Positions 26,400-39,691 of a stretch of 64,000 nt of DNA are shown here, in pieces. Every line of letters starts with the position of its first letter. Positions within the stretch are counted from its first letter, which is position 1. The stretch lies in NCBI GenBank assembly GCA_013365325.1, contig JABVXV010000320.1:1-64000 (forward strand), read 5' to 3'. Origin of the DNA: Dipetalonema caudispina (taxonomy: Eukaryota; Nematoda; Chromadorea; Rhabditida; Onchocercidae). Both the position numbers and the translations under genes were made by a program. A model generated the notes under the pieces. That model saw only the letters and a list, made by a program, of their open reading frames with translations, was not told the origin of the DNA and did not search any database.

Positions 26400-27240
26400 T
26401 AGTGCTAATTAATTATCATTATAATTCCAAACATTTTTCGTAAAAATTCCATCTGTATGAAATGAAACAAATGAAAAAGAAAATTTCTTTTTCAAGTTTG
26501 AAAAAGAAAACAAATTTGATGCAAAAAATTGTCCATTTGAGCTAATTTATTAGATGTTAATAATGAAAAGAAAAAAAAAATCATTTACAAAGTAGATCTC
26601 TTATCATTCATCTTATCAATGATATGATTGATATTTTTCAATCAACATTTTGACAACTTTTATTAGCATTAAAAATCCTTTCATGAAATAAGAATTTTTT
26701 TTTTTTTTTTCAATTTTCAAAATCTAATATTTTATTCTTTCAACATTATCCTGCAACAGTTTATCTCATAACTACTGCATCCGATTTATTCATTGCTTAG
26801 GGATGTTGCTTATGAAATATGTTGTTAAATTTGCATAAAGCATTATTAAAACGATGCATTATGAATGAAATATGATAAATGAATTTATGATTTGTTTCAT
26901 AAGTTAACCATATGCAAATTTAATTGGACGTAATTAACATAATGGTAAGGGATATGTTGATTTGCACCAGTAACATATTACTACTAATAAGTAATAATAT
27001 TAACTTATGGTTTACTTCAAAATGTTGAACTTTGTTAAATTATGCAAAATGTGACCTATATATTTGTTAGAGTGTGAATAGGATAGAAAGATGGTTGTAA
27101 TTTATAATGTTTTCAATGTGCTATTTCTTCCATCAATGTTATGTATCATTTGTTAACTCTATCCAAAACTTTATATATCATATGTGTTAATGATTTGTTT
27201 GAAATGATTTATAACAAAACAATTATCATCGTATATTGAT
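19865..27240. other. Long AT-rich spacer, no supported gene
   Basis: Mostly low-complexity A/T sequence. Two parts look different: 20130-20600, with fewer homopolymers and protein-like frames on both strands, and 20672-20815, a 47-codon frame. Both are treated as findings, not genes. T-runs near 21429-21449, 26194-26217 and 26369-26396 are simple homopolymers. Confidence 0.6.
20672..20815 (+). CDS. Small open frame, 47 aa, unknown and doubtful
   Basis: The frame starts with Met at 20672 and ends with TAG at 20813-20815. It begins MNPNIFDQQEWYDELKRLKD, a mixed-composition peptide rich in charged and aromatic residues, unlike the low-complexity frames around it. Its C-terminal part becomes Ile/Phe-rich. 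There is no recognised domain, no obvious splice partner and no supporting neighbour. It could be a decayed exon or chance. Confidence 0.2.
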   Translation: MNPNIFDQQEWYDELKRLKDDTFIIKTNHLIQKYSVTIFIIIFRDII

Positions 27241-27890
27241 AGGAATTATATCATTAGTAATTAATTTGTTGTTGTTGTTATTGGTGTTTTAATTGTTATT
27301 GTAGTAATAATAGTTGTTGTTTGTTATTTGCAGTTACAATAACGGACATTATTTGCATGATTGAACGAGTTTTTTTTTTTCTTTCTTTCAATTCTCCCAT
27401 TGCTTGGATTCGAATCGATTGAGTCTTTTCGATGAAAATTTGATGAGGTATTGCTTCAACAATAAAATGATCATAAAGGGTCAAGATGAAAAGGAAGTGG
27501 ACAAAAGGTACGAAGAGACAAAAAGAGGACAGGTGAATTATTGTTACAAATCTCTCAATATGTTATTTTCCTACTAAATATCTAACAGATCTTCCAGGCT
27601 CAAATATTTCAGCCTAATTTGTTCAATATTCTGTATCAATTCTAATTGTTGCTGTTGTTTTCTTATTATTACTATTATTATTCTTATTGTTAATGCTATT
27701 ATACCTACTGTTACTGTTGTTGTTGTTGTTGCATTCATTGCTTATTATACTTACAATTAATATTTATCGATTAAATGGTTCATTATAGATGTCTTCTTTT
27801 TTTCTTTTTTTTTTTTTTTTTTTGCTTAAGAATTCTCAAAAGGTTGAAATCAAATCATATGAGTTTTTATTTTATCATCTCAAAATCGAT

Positions 27891-27892
<2 letters not shown>

Positions 27893-27938
<46 letters not shown>
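27893..27938. repeat. Poly(T) run, 46 bases
   Basis: An uninterrupted T homopolymer, one of the longest in the window. Confidence 0.93.
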
Positions 27939-27939
<1 letters not shown>

Positions 27940-28325
27940 TAGAAATAACTTTCCATAAAATTTGTGCTGTCAGTATTGTTCCCATATTTATTTTAATCAT
28001 TTCCAGATGTTTTGCAAATCTTCTGAGAGTAATACTAACTGTTTCCATCGCTATCGAACTACTGCATTTCAATCTTTCATTCTATTTTTCCCTTCTACTA
28101 ACTAATTAACTTGTAATGTTCAAATTTTACTATTATATAATTTGTAGTTTAATTCATTTTTTAACCATTTAAACTATTTGTTTCAAGTATGATTTCAAAA
28201 TATATTTCTCAGTATTTCATTCCCAAATATATTTCTTATTTGCTATTTCGATTATTTCATCACTGTTACTGATATAACGGAATGAAAATCATTAAATTGA
28301 TCATTTTTAATTTATTCGAAATGGC

Positions 28326-28334
28326 TTTTTTTTT

Positions 28335-28395
<61 letters not shown>

Positions 28396-28399
28396 TTTT
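28326..28399. repeat. Poly(T) tract, longest homopolymer in the window
   Basis: An uninterrupted run of 58 T bases (28337-28394) lies inside a 74-base tract with single C and G interruptions. It is followed by GCAG, so it mimics an extreme polypyrimidine-acceptor, but no open exon follows. Confidence 0.93.
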
Positions 28400-31316
28400 T
28401 GCAGGCAAACAAAAAAGAAAAAAGGAAAATTGTAGAATTTATATCGAAATAGGAAACTGAAAAATGGAAATCATTTTGCACAATTATTTTTTTCTGCCAT
28501 GAAAGCTTTTTGATTACCTGTTTGGTCAAGGATAGGATAATTTTAGTTGATGCAAAGATTTATAGCTTATTTTTCTAATCTTTGCCAATCTCTCCTTCTC
28601 TTCTGTAGTCGAAATAAATGAGACGGAAATAACCGCAAAAATGACCATTAAATTCAAAAAAAAAAAAAAAAAAAAAAAAAACAACAACGTGTAATTTGGT
28701 TTTGTAAAATATTTTCAATGAGAAACAAGGTTGAGTGTAAATTTTTAACTATTTTAAATGCATATTTCATCATTAATTTACTTGCATATCTGTTATGCTT
28801 TGTATTATATTTCAAATTTGAAATTAATTATTGATAAATTTTTAAATATTTAAATCAATCCGTAATACAATGACTGGATGGTATCATTTTTTGCATTTTT
28901 CATTCAATCTATTATTCCATAATACTTTCAATCTTTCGTAGTCTTCTGTAAGATAAACTTTATTTCCTTCATTTCTTGTTTATCAAAAATTTCTCATTGA
29001 TTAAGTTTAAATTTCAGTCTTAATCTATCAAAAATGTAAATGTATACAAATATACTTAACTATAATAATGTAAGCCTGTTTCATATAAATTTAAAAAGAT
29101 CAAATAAAATTTTCGTTTAAATTCAGGAGAAAAAAAAGCTTTCTCATCATTTATTACAAAAAAAAAGAAAAAAATTAATGTCAAATTACAATAATCCATT
29201 GGTCTTTCCATTACTTTTCCTTCTTTTAAAAATTAAAAAATTTCTTCAAAATTCAAAAAAAAATCACACTTTCTTATCATTTCATATAAAAGAAAATAAA
29301 TATTAAATTTAAAATAATACTTTTATCTTTCTTCATTACTTCATCATTTTTCTTAAAAGGTTAATTTTCAACAAAGGGGGGAAAAAAAAAAGGAAATAAA
29401 ATGAAAAGATTATAATTTCGTAAAAGAATATTTAGTTTCAAAACAAAAAAAAAAAAAAAAGAAAAAAAAGAAAAAAAGAAAAGGAAGCTTCCATTTTAAC
29501 AAACTGCTTGCCATCAAAAGAACGGAAAGCATAGAAACGGAAAGATTTGCTTAGTTAAAGTGGCAACAATATATATATAGCACAATAAGCAAACAACATT
29601 GCTTCGATCTTCGCATTTTTCTCTCTTCATTTTTTATTCACCCATTCAAACAGTCTCAAACTGTTCTTTAAACATTTTTTTTTTCTTTTCTTTTATTTTT
29701 TGCATTCTAATCTATTCCAATCCTCTTGTATCATTATGATAATTTTATTATTCATTTTTGTTTTCAATATCATCACTATCGTTAAATATTTCATTTTATT
29801 CCATTCTTTCCTTATGATAATTATTCCACTTTAGATGTATATCATATTACAGGTAACTAAAATCACACTTCGAAATTTTTCACTCATTGATAGGATGAAG
29901 CGTAAATGAAGTTTGTAATTTGATCTATGGTGGCGATGAAAGAAGCTTGAAATGAAAATATAATGAAATATAATTTTACAATTCTTTTAAAACTAGTATT
30001 ATTAAACTTTCTTCCCCTCTTTCTCTCCTCTCTCTCTCTCTTTCTTTCCCCCTTCATCTTTCTCTCCCTCCTTATTATTTCAAAATATATAATTTTATAA
30101 ATAATGACGCGATCAGAAATTATATTATGGTGGAAATTTAACAATAAATATTAAAATATTCTTTGAAAGGTTAATTTTTTTTTTTTCACTTTTTTTCGTT
30201 CATTTTTGAACATACGCCATATAAAGTTATCATATATGTCTTAATTTGTTGTAAATTAAATTGGTATTTAAGTATTATTTAAACTTTTTTGAAGAATGAA
30301 AAAAAAATGGGTGGAAAAATTCAGAAATTTCAAAAAAAAAATAAATAAATAAACAAAAGAAAGAAAAGGGAAATCCGAAAATATGGATTAGCATTTATAA
30401 TGAAAAAGACTAATTGTCATCGAATAATTTCTTTTTTTTTTTTTTTTTTTCAAAAAAAAAAAATCATAAAAAAAAAAAAAAATTGTAAAAACAAAAAAAA
30501 GAAAAAAAACGAAAGAGTTTTTTTGAATTTAAAAAAAAAAAAATTTGAACACCAGGCAAACATATAGCTATTTGAATGAATGTGTAAAATAGAAAAGCAA
30601 ATTTTACGCTTTCGTCCATTCTTCTTTAACCATTCAACGAAAAGAAGCAAAAGAAAAAATATTCTTTAAATCAATCTTTTTCAATTTAAAAAAGCTATTG
30701 ATAATTTATGTTTTGTTTTGTTGTGTTTTTTTTTTTTTCTTTTTTTTTTTTGTTTTGAATTTTCTTTAGGAATTATAAAAAACAAACAATTGTTGAATTG
30801 CTTGTTGTTTTAGCATATTTATATTTTATTTCTTGACCAAAGTTAATAGTAAAATAATAAAGGACAAAGGTTATTCGAAGATATTAAAGTAAACTTTTGA
30901 ATGTTTGAATTTTTTATATTTATGCAATAAAATATTTTGGTTGTCCAACAAATTGCGTTTGATCATTGGTAAATTTATCAACAAAAATTAATTATTGTTA
31001 ATGAAATAATTTTCAAAGTCAACTTGAAGTTTTTTCTCTTTTTTTTTTTTTTTGAGAAATTTTTTAAGATTTCAATAAATGTTGAAAGATGTGACTTATA
31101 TATTAGGTTTCCTTTTTTTTTTTGTTTCAAAATTTGCAAATTTTATTATAAAATTTGTATATTGTGATGATTTGGAGAAATGTTTGATTTTTCAGTTTTT
31201 TTTTTTTTTCGATAAACTATTAAATAAATCAAACATGCAATTATATTGAAAATTTGCCATTTATTTTCAGATTACAAAACTATTTTCCGTATTCGTAATA
31301 CTGAAAAGCAAATTTA

Positions 31317-34300
31317 ATGAGAGAAGAAAAAGAAAAATTTGATTTGGTCAATTATGAATTATCAAGGCGATCATTACAACGATCATTATCATTGAATGAT
31401 GAAGATTTGCCAAGAATGGAATATTCTGATCATACAGCTACTGCTTCTACATCACTTAGTACCACATCTGTTCCGCAAAATTTCCTTCAGTCAACGTTAG
31501 TTACCAGAAATTACGTTTCGGAAACAGTATCATGTCATGCGCAAAATGGTAAGAATGAATTATAAAACATGCATACTTTAAACAAACGATTAATTTGTTT
31601 GTCTTTTATTGCCTTTATAATTTCAAATTTTCATACTTCCTTAATGTAATTTAAGTTCCTTAATTTAAATCATTTTTTATTCTGTAATTTTGATTAAAAT
31701 TTTTTTATTTAAAAAAAAAAAGCAGAAAGAAAAAAGAGAGTCTTTTAGCCAGAAAGTAATGCATAATTTTTTAAAAGGATAAAATACTAAAATTCATTAA
31801 TTGGAACAAGCAAATATTTTGTAAGTATAGAAATTTTTACTTTTACTTGTAAACATTTCATATTTTTAATGCAAATTTTTACTTAAAAAAACAAAAGAAG
31901 AGAAGAACGAAGAGAAAATCTACTAAGAATGAGATATTGTTATCATATAACTACTGTAATGAAATTTTTCATTCAAACTAGAAATTTATGATTTAAATTT
32001 TAGAAGAACTTCATTGGTTATTATTGAATGGAAAGAATCAACAAAGTTTTGGTAGTTGCATAACAATGGAATGTAATTGTGATTGGAAAAATATTGGTAG
32101 AAATGATAAAAGTGTTAAACAACAGGAATTATATCATAATAGTAATGCGTTATATCAAATAATTAATCAAAAATCAAATATGGAAATTCCGATGAAAAAA
32201 TCAAAAATGAAAATTTCGATGACACGAAATACCTCATTAATACCATTTCTACTATGCATTGTATTGGTATTTTTTATGATAATAACAGTACTACTGATAA
32301 TGGTGATATTTTTGAGTACACAACGTACTACTACAACTACCACAGGTAGATGGAATTCACCATTCAATAATACTTTTACATATGCAAATCGAATACGTCA
32401 AAATTTAGATGAGGTTAATCGTTTCTTTTATTCTTTTTTTTTTTATCCTTTAATAAAGTAATTTATTAAAGACAATTGCTAATTAATTATTATGGATTGA
32501 TCAATAATTATTTCCATTAATCAATCAATTAATAGCAAATCAATAATTAGTTATCATAAATTCCTGCATGTTATCAATTTAATAGACTTTATTATTGAAA
32601 ATGTAATGATAAATGGTTGTTAGAAATGATAAATCAATCTAATCATATTCATGCAGTATCAGCTGATATTTCAGAATACTGTAAAGCTTTCTTTTTTTTT
32701 TTTTTTTTTCATATTTTGTATCAAATAGAAGGAAAGAAAAAGTATAACCTAATGCTGCACATTTGTTATTCATAATACTATATATGATAGGTATCTGTTG
32801 GTTATGATAGGTCAAGTAACAATATTAAGATATAAATAGATATTCAAGAAAACATTTAAAAATTATACCTGATAATATTTTTATCAAAAATTATTTTTCT
32901 TCCATTTTGGCTTGCAAATAGTAATTAAATAAAAGCTGTTATTAATGAGGAAAATAACAAATTCGATTATCTTTTATGCAAAAAATACTTCAATTTTATT
33001 TTATCAATATTCATAATTAACCATTATAATTAGTCATTCTTATGCATTCATTTTTTTTTTTTTTATTATCAAATTAATCTTTCACATTTGATATCATTTG
33101 TAAGAATATTAAATAACAAACAATACTACACAATTAATGTATGAGATAAATAATTAAGAAAAAGAGGAAAAAAATAATACTTATTTTTTTAAACTACAAA
33201 AATAATGCTCCATTTACTTTTAACTTTCATTTGATATTCCCGCTCATATCCGATTTATTTTCCGGTTGAATGAAATTGCATCATTCTTTTTTCTTTTTGT
33301 TTTATAATCAATTTTAAATTGATTAAATTATATTGGAGAATAAAATATTACAGCAAGCTCAAATTAGTCAACAATTGATGGATACATTTAATGCTGCTAA
33401 TATCAAAAAGAATATCAAATGGTTATCCGAAAAAATGCATGTTGCGGGTACCAAAGAAAATGCAGAACTTATGACAAAAATTGCTGATAAGGTAAATAAT
33501 TATTCTAATATTTATCGTAATTTTAAAATATTAAGAATTATACAAATTTATTGTTCAATATAACATAAATCCTTTAATTTTAATAAAGTCAACGCAATGT
33601 GGGAAATTTAACTAATAGTTTACAAAAATTTATTTCATAATGATTTAACTCACGAAAAGATTTTTTTTTTTTTTTTTTTTTTTGAAAATCACGAAGATCT
33701 GACTAAAGCCAAATTAAGTTTTATTAAATTTTTGCAAATTTCTTAACTGTTAAATTTTGTATTTTTTCAGTATCATAGGTATGGTTATGATGTGAAAACT
33801 TATAGTTATAATGTTTTATTGAATTATCCAAATTATGAAAAACCAAATCGAATTGAACTACATATGGGTGATGAAAAATGGAAAGAGCTTAGCAATGGCC
33901 TTGCTGAACGACTTGGTCCAAAAGAAGCACAAGAACAAGCAAGTTAATTCAATCAAATATTCATAAAAATTGTTGATATTAAATTACCTCATAAAAAAAA
34001 AAAAAAAAAAAAAATTGCCTATTTAGCAAGCGGATCCGCGTGCATTGGTCTACTGGGCTGCTTATTCAGGAAATGGTACAGTAATTGGACCAATAGTTTA
34101 TGTTAATTATGGAACTATTGATGATTACAAACGATTAGATAAGGTTTGTGGATGAGACTATTCCATCTTTAATTCATTACTCTCAATTAATAATTACTTT
34201 TGGCTTGTTTCATATATTCCTATACATATTATATATTAATCATTTTTTAAAATAATAAAGAAAGAAGAAACCAAAAATTGGAAATTGAAATTAACGAAAA

Positions 34301-37300
34301 TTCAATTATTCAAGAATTTTCTTTTTTTTTTCTATTTATTTTATATATGATAGGAAAATTTTTGGAATTGTCAAATTAAAACTTTTATTGTTTCGAAATT
34401 TATTTAAATGCAGAAATCAAATCAATGTTATTGCAAATTGCTGACTAGTACTAAAATTTTTTGCATAATTTAGTATCGGAAATAAACTTCGTGCGTTGAA
34501 AGATTTGACATAAAACCAGCGGGAAAACTTCTGCTTGTTAAATATGTGAGATTTTTCGATTGTTAATATTATGAATTGATGAAATACAATCTCTTTGTTT
34601 AATTTAGTAGATACTTTCCTAAAATCATTTATGATTAAATATTAAGTATACATATATTAAACTGTTCAGTCAAATATTATATAAAATATCACTGTATTCG
34701 TTTGTAAAAATTTCGTAAAATTTGTATTTGTAAAATATAATTGTACACTATTGTATTGTCGTTGTATTATTAGACATAATGTATTATATTTGTGAGTGCT
34801 AGGCTTATCGTATGCTCGGCTTATCACAAGCTTGGCTTATCACATGCTAGACACAATATTAAATGAAGAAAAATGGCATTATCAAATTGAAATTTTCAAC
34901 AAATTTCATAAATATTTTAATTATTGATATATTAAAGCTATCAAAACATATCATTTTTTATTTCTAAGAAAAAGATAAAGAAGAAAACAACTGCAATCCG
35001 AGCGCATTTGACATAGTTCAATATGAATTAGTAAAATACTTTCAACAAATAGTCGTTTTAAATCTATTCACTGATGGTATCATTGGAATAATTGCACAGA
35101 ATGGGAGAAAATTTTTAAACCTTATGCAAAATTATTTATTTACAATTATGACGAAAGTAATTTCAGGATGGGATTTCATTGAAAGGTAAAATAGCATTAT
35201 GTCGTTATGGTGCGATATTTCGTGGTGATAAAGTGCAACTTGCTGTGAAATATGGCGCTATTGGGATGATTTTATACAGTGATCCGTTTGATTACACAAA
35301 TGGACGAAATGATGTGAAGGTTATTTTAAAAAGAGAGAAAAAAATAAAACGAAAATTGAAATTGAATCACTGCGAATCCTATAAATTTTATCATACCTTT
35401 AACGCAAATTTCGAACATTTTGACAGAAAAATGAAGAGAAAAAATTGATTGATACTTAATTTCTACGATTTTAGATTATCAACTATAAGATGTTTTCTTT
35501 TTTACCTCATAATGAAAAGTAAATTTTAGTAATTTCAACATGCTTACAAAAGTTCTGTAATTACATTCATTTTTTCAAATTTTTATCAATGAAGGAAGAT
35601 TCGTTTTATGAAAGATGATATTGCAGGTATTTCCAGATGAAATTTGGTTACCACAATCAGGTGCACAACGTGGAACATTGCTAAAAACAGACGGTGATCC
35701 GGAAACACCATTATTACCATCAAAATACTATACTTATCGAACGGAAACGGAAGAAAATTTACGCAAACAACAAGTGATGCCATCAATTCCGGTAATGCCT
35801 ATTGGTTACAGAGATGCTCGGAAAATAATGGAAAATCTTAATGGGCTGCAAGTTAAGGTTAAACTTACGATGTGATTTTTTTTTTTCTCCAATCGTTTTC
35901 ATTAAGTAGCTATTTTTTTGGGATATATTTAACTTTAAAATACGATGAATTAATTTGCTTATTTTCCAACTTAACCATTTAGTGTACTTGATTATTTACG
36001 TTAATGCTTACTTCTTGACAGCTGATTATTTATCGTTTACGCAACTTCATTTAACAAAATTTTTATTTTCAAATTTTCAGCATTTCCAATGATCTAAAAT
36101 TTCCAACTGTTACAAAAATTTATAATTCGATAAGCGGTCGAAGAATTAATAATTGCATTCTTATTTAAATTAAATTTTAGTTACATGGTTGGATCGGATC
36201 AATGAATGTAACATATCGTATCACTGGATCAGCAATATTCCGGGTTATCGTACACTCCGCTTGTACGCGTCGTATCATTACAAATATTGTAGCAACGATG
36301 TTTGGACGTGAAGAACCGGATCGTTACGTACTCTTCAGTAATCATTACGATGCTTGGGTTAAGGTATTATTAGCTGTCGGTGATTGATTATTTTAAGTAA
36401 TAAGGATGTTCATGTCATCATGAATACAGAAGTTATCCGAAAAAAAAAGATCCATAACAATAATTTTCATCACTTTTCCATTTACCATGTTCCAATAATA
36501 TTTATATTTAATTTCTTTAGTATCTATATTTAATTGTTTGTATTTTTACTCATTATCCTATCTCTATTAATAGATGTATAAATGAAAACGCTTCTTTGAA
36601 AAATTTGATCTTCACCAATAAGAATATATTTTTTTCCGGAGAAAAAAATGAGGTAAAAAGGAAAAACAGATGGTTGACGAAAATACTTGAGAACTACATT
36701 CGTTATATTTTATTGAACTGAATAAATATGCTAAATTTGCCTAATATTTTACCTTAAATATTTGTCTATTATTATTAAGTAAGAAAAGTAATGTAAAATT
36801 AATAAAATATACACCTTGCTTCTTTTTTTCCACTTAATTATATATTAATTACGCCTAAAAGTAAGTAGAAACTAATAAACAACACATATATAATTGCTAA
36901 AAAATAAGCAATAATTACTTCACGTAAAACATTTCATGCTAATATCATTTAAAATATCATTTATTATTTAAATATCACTTAATATTATTTAAATACCATT
37001 GATTTAAAAATACTGTTTAATGCAATTTAAATGAAGAAAAAAAAAGTAGCTGACAAAATAGCAACATTTATTATCTGATCGATAAGATAATATATATTTA
37101 GTCAAATAATTGATAGCTTATAAAAGGAAAATATTTTTTTTTTTTCTTTTTTGTAGGGTACAGTCGATCCAATTTCCGCTACGGGTACTATGTTGGAGAT
37201 GGCACGAGTGTTATCAAAAATAAAAAAGTCAACAAATTGGCGTCCACGACGTACAATAATGTTTTGCTTATGGGATGCTGAAGAATTTGGACTTATCGGT

Positions 37301-39691
37301 AAATGCCGTATTTTTGTTTTTTTTCTTTTTTTATTTTTCACAGACTATATCAAATATTATTACATTCAGTTGCGAATTTTTTTTTCTTCTTTGAATAGTA
37401 AAAATGAATATTTCAATTATTTTTAAAGGAAGTACAGAATGGGTGGAAGAATTCATGAAACCGCTTCAGCAACGTGCTATTGCCGTAATTAACGTTGATA
37501 ATATCAACGGTGATACGTCACTGTCTGTTAAAGCTGTTCCATTACTCTATCGTGTTATTGTGAACGCAGCTGCTAAGTTATTATTATATACTATTTTGAA
37601 ATTCATTTAACAAAGAATTTTTTTTTTTAATTTTCACTCTAAAACTTTTTTTGTTATAAAGTTTGAATGAAATTATTAATATGAATATATATATATATAT
37701 ATATATATTTATGGATAATACACAAAAGAACGTATAAGTAACATATGCATACACGTACGAACGTACGTGTAAATTGATGCAGTGATAAAATTTACAAGTG
37801 TATTTACGTATAATGCTTATATCATTAGAATGATTTGAGAAGAAAATTTAATTTGACACACATATATTATGTATAATATATCTCTTTCTAATTATATTTG
37901 CGTATAATATTTTATTATGAGTAGTATTTGTATTAGGTAAAATGATAGAATAACATATATCATATGTTGTGAATGGTAATGATAACTTTACTCAAATTTT
38001 GAAATTTAAATTATGATTGTACTTATTTCTCGAATTTTTTAAATCTTATTAAAATAGAGTGGAAAATCCGAATATGTTGGAGCGAGAAGCAGAAAGGATG
38101 ACATTACTAGATTCTTGGAAATTTTATGATCCGAAAGGTCCGATTACCGGTGACCGATCTATTCCCGGTATTAGTGTACCCGGAACTGGATCTGATTTTC
38201 AGGTTGTCTGATTACTGCTGTTCTTTTGTACTTTATCGATCTGTTTTAATTGTGTAATGGATAGTAAGATTTAACGTAGGTTGTACTAACATATTTTTAG
38301 AAAGTTAATTATGTATATTTGAAGGAAAACTACGTTAATTTATTTCGAAAATTATTATTTTGATATAATTTTAGCGATTTATAACTTATTTGGGTATCCC
38401 AGTGATTGATATGAAATTAGAAAGTGCGCCATTATATACTTATATGCTTTATCATACAATGTATGAAATTCCTTGGTTATTGGACAATTTTCTTGATCAA
38501 AACTGTACTGCACTGATGGCTGTAGGACAATTATGGCTCGAAATTGGACGAGATATCGCGGATAGTTTAGTTAGTCATATTATTTTAATAAAATTGTAAG
38601 AACTATTAAGAAGAAGTTGGAATTATTGTAAATATTAGAGAACAATAACATACATTTTATATTTTTTTAAATTTTTTACAATTTTTTGAATACATTTTTT
38701 TTTTTAATTTTAATTTAGATAATCCCATTTAATTTACACGATTATGGTTTGGTATTGTCTGATTTTATCGATCGAATGGATCAGCAATTGGAACATATTG
38801 GAATTCCAAAAGCTATTGGTACAAAAACATATCGTGTTGTTCTTAAAAATCTACGTGATGCATTAACACGATTTCAGGTTGTTGCAAATGTAATACAGGA
38901 AATTACTCAGGTATTATTACACCAAAATATATTCTATTAGATATACTCAATTCTACATAATTGTAATGTTTGTTTTCAATTTGAAAATTTATCTTAACAA
39001 AAATCGCTTTTTCGGTTAGGCAATTACGGTATGAAAAATTTACAGTAGGATATCTGACTTTAAATAATTACAGTATTTATTACTTATTTTTGTATGAAAT
39101 TTATGTTACAATATGCATTTTCATCTTTAATGTTAATAATGGATAATGATTTGAAAAAAGAGGAAAAGAAAAAGTAAAATTTGATATTTCAATGTGTTAT
39201 GTAAAAGGGAGGAGGAAAAAAAAAACAATAGGAGTTAGGAAGTAAATAAATTACTCGATCATTATGGTTCGGGGAATTTTTTTGTTGAATTCATTAGATA
39301 TGTCTAATAGTGAAATAAAATTAATTAAAGGAAGCAAATTTTTCAGTCAGTCAATGCGGGTCATGAATCGATAAGCATCAAACAGGCGGAAATGTTGAAT
39401 AATCGTATGCAATATATTGAGCGAGCATTTATTATCGAACAGGGCATTTATCCGGAACGAGCTGAATTTCGTCATTTGATCTTTACCAGTAGCAGTATAC
39501 ATAATGATTATGGAAATTTACTGTTTGGTGGAATTTTGGATCCAGCATTGCAATGGCGCAATGCTTTAATTATAGGTAATATAAGTAAAGCAAACTATTG
39601 GATAAAAATGATGAAAATTGGACTTGCTAAGCTACATTACAGTATCGAATCAGCAATTCTAATATTGGATATGGACGGATATTATAATTGA
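31317..39691 (+). CDS. Glutamate carboxypeptidase II / NAALADase-family type II membrane metallopeptidase, 932 aa, 14 exons
   Basis: Family M28B (FOLH1/NAALAD2/NAALADL, transferrin-receptor fold), expected at the cell surface. Exons: 31317-31548, 32004-32413, 33354-33491, 33771-33938, 34027-34143, 35167-35319, 35627-35857, 36181-36363, 37157-37298, 37429-37576, 38058-38202, 38375-38569, 38719-38910, 39347-39691; phases join, 2799 nt. Residues 1-155 form a long Ser/Thr- and Lys-rich cytoplasmic tail and ~156-182 a signal-anchor helix. The PA-like region is ~285-470 ([22 protein letters not shown]). The peptidase core is ~485-750: zinc ligands His538 (NHYDAW), Asp548 (GTVDP), Glu587, Asp615 (INVDNI), His716 (LYHTMYE), with catalytic base Glu586 in WDAEEFGL. 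The C-terminal dimerisation helices are ~755-932. All metal and base residues are kept, so it is probably an active peptidase, but glutamate-pocket residues differ (see findings). Intron 4 must start with GC for the frame to hold. The call is close to C. elegans gcp-type genes; the exact ortholog is not fixed. Confidence 0.94.
33939..34026 (+). other. Intron 4 of the carboxypeptidase-like gene, GC-AG type
   Basis: The only junction that keeps frame joins ...GAACAA at 33938 to CAAGCGG at 34027. The intron then begins GCAAGT and ends TATTTAG. Using the nearby GTTAAT instead shifts the frame. GCAAGT is the usual donor sequence of GC-AG introns. Confidence 0.75.
34802..34849. repeat. Three tandem 16-bp units in an intron
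   Basis: Units starting at 34802, 34818 and 34834 all begin GGCTTATC and end in GCT plus one base. Units 2 and 3 differ from each other at two positions. They sit in the ~1-kb intron 5 of the carboxypeptidase-like gene and are richer in G+C than their surroundings. Confidence 0.85.
37685..37708. repeat. (AT)n microsatellite
   Basis: About eleven AT units lie in intron 10 of the carboxypeptidase-like gene. Confidence 0.9.
37751..37770. repeat. Inverted repeat ACACGTAC-GAAC-GTACGTGT
   Basis: An 8-bp perfect stem with a 4-base loop, in an intron. It resembles the ACGT-rich words of the duplicated repeat at 15901-16215. Confidence 0.8.

Larger units (their letters stand above)
27241..31316. other. 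Spacer upstream of the carboxypeptidase-like gene
   Basis: AT-rich, with trinucleotide-rich patches (TTG/TTA words near 27260-27330 and 27650-27740) and very long T-runs. No coding exon is supported. A strong acceptor, TTATTTTCAG ending at 31270, lies 46 bases before the next gene's Met and may be its spliced-leader or 5' UTR acceptor. Confidence 0.6.

Noticed and set aside
35586..35786. Minus-strand frame opposite the carboxypeptidase-like exon 7
   Set aside because: Antisense shadow of a well-supported exon.
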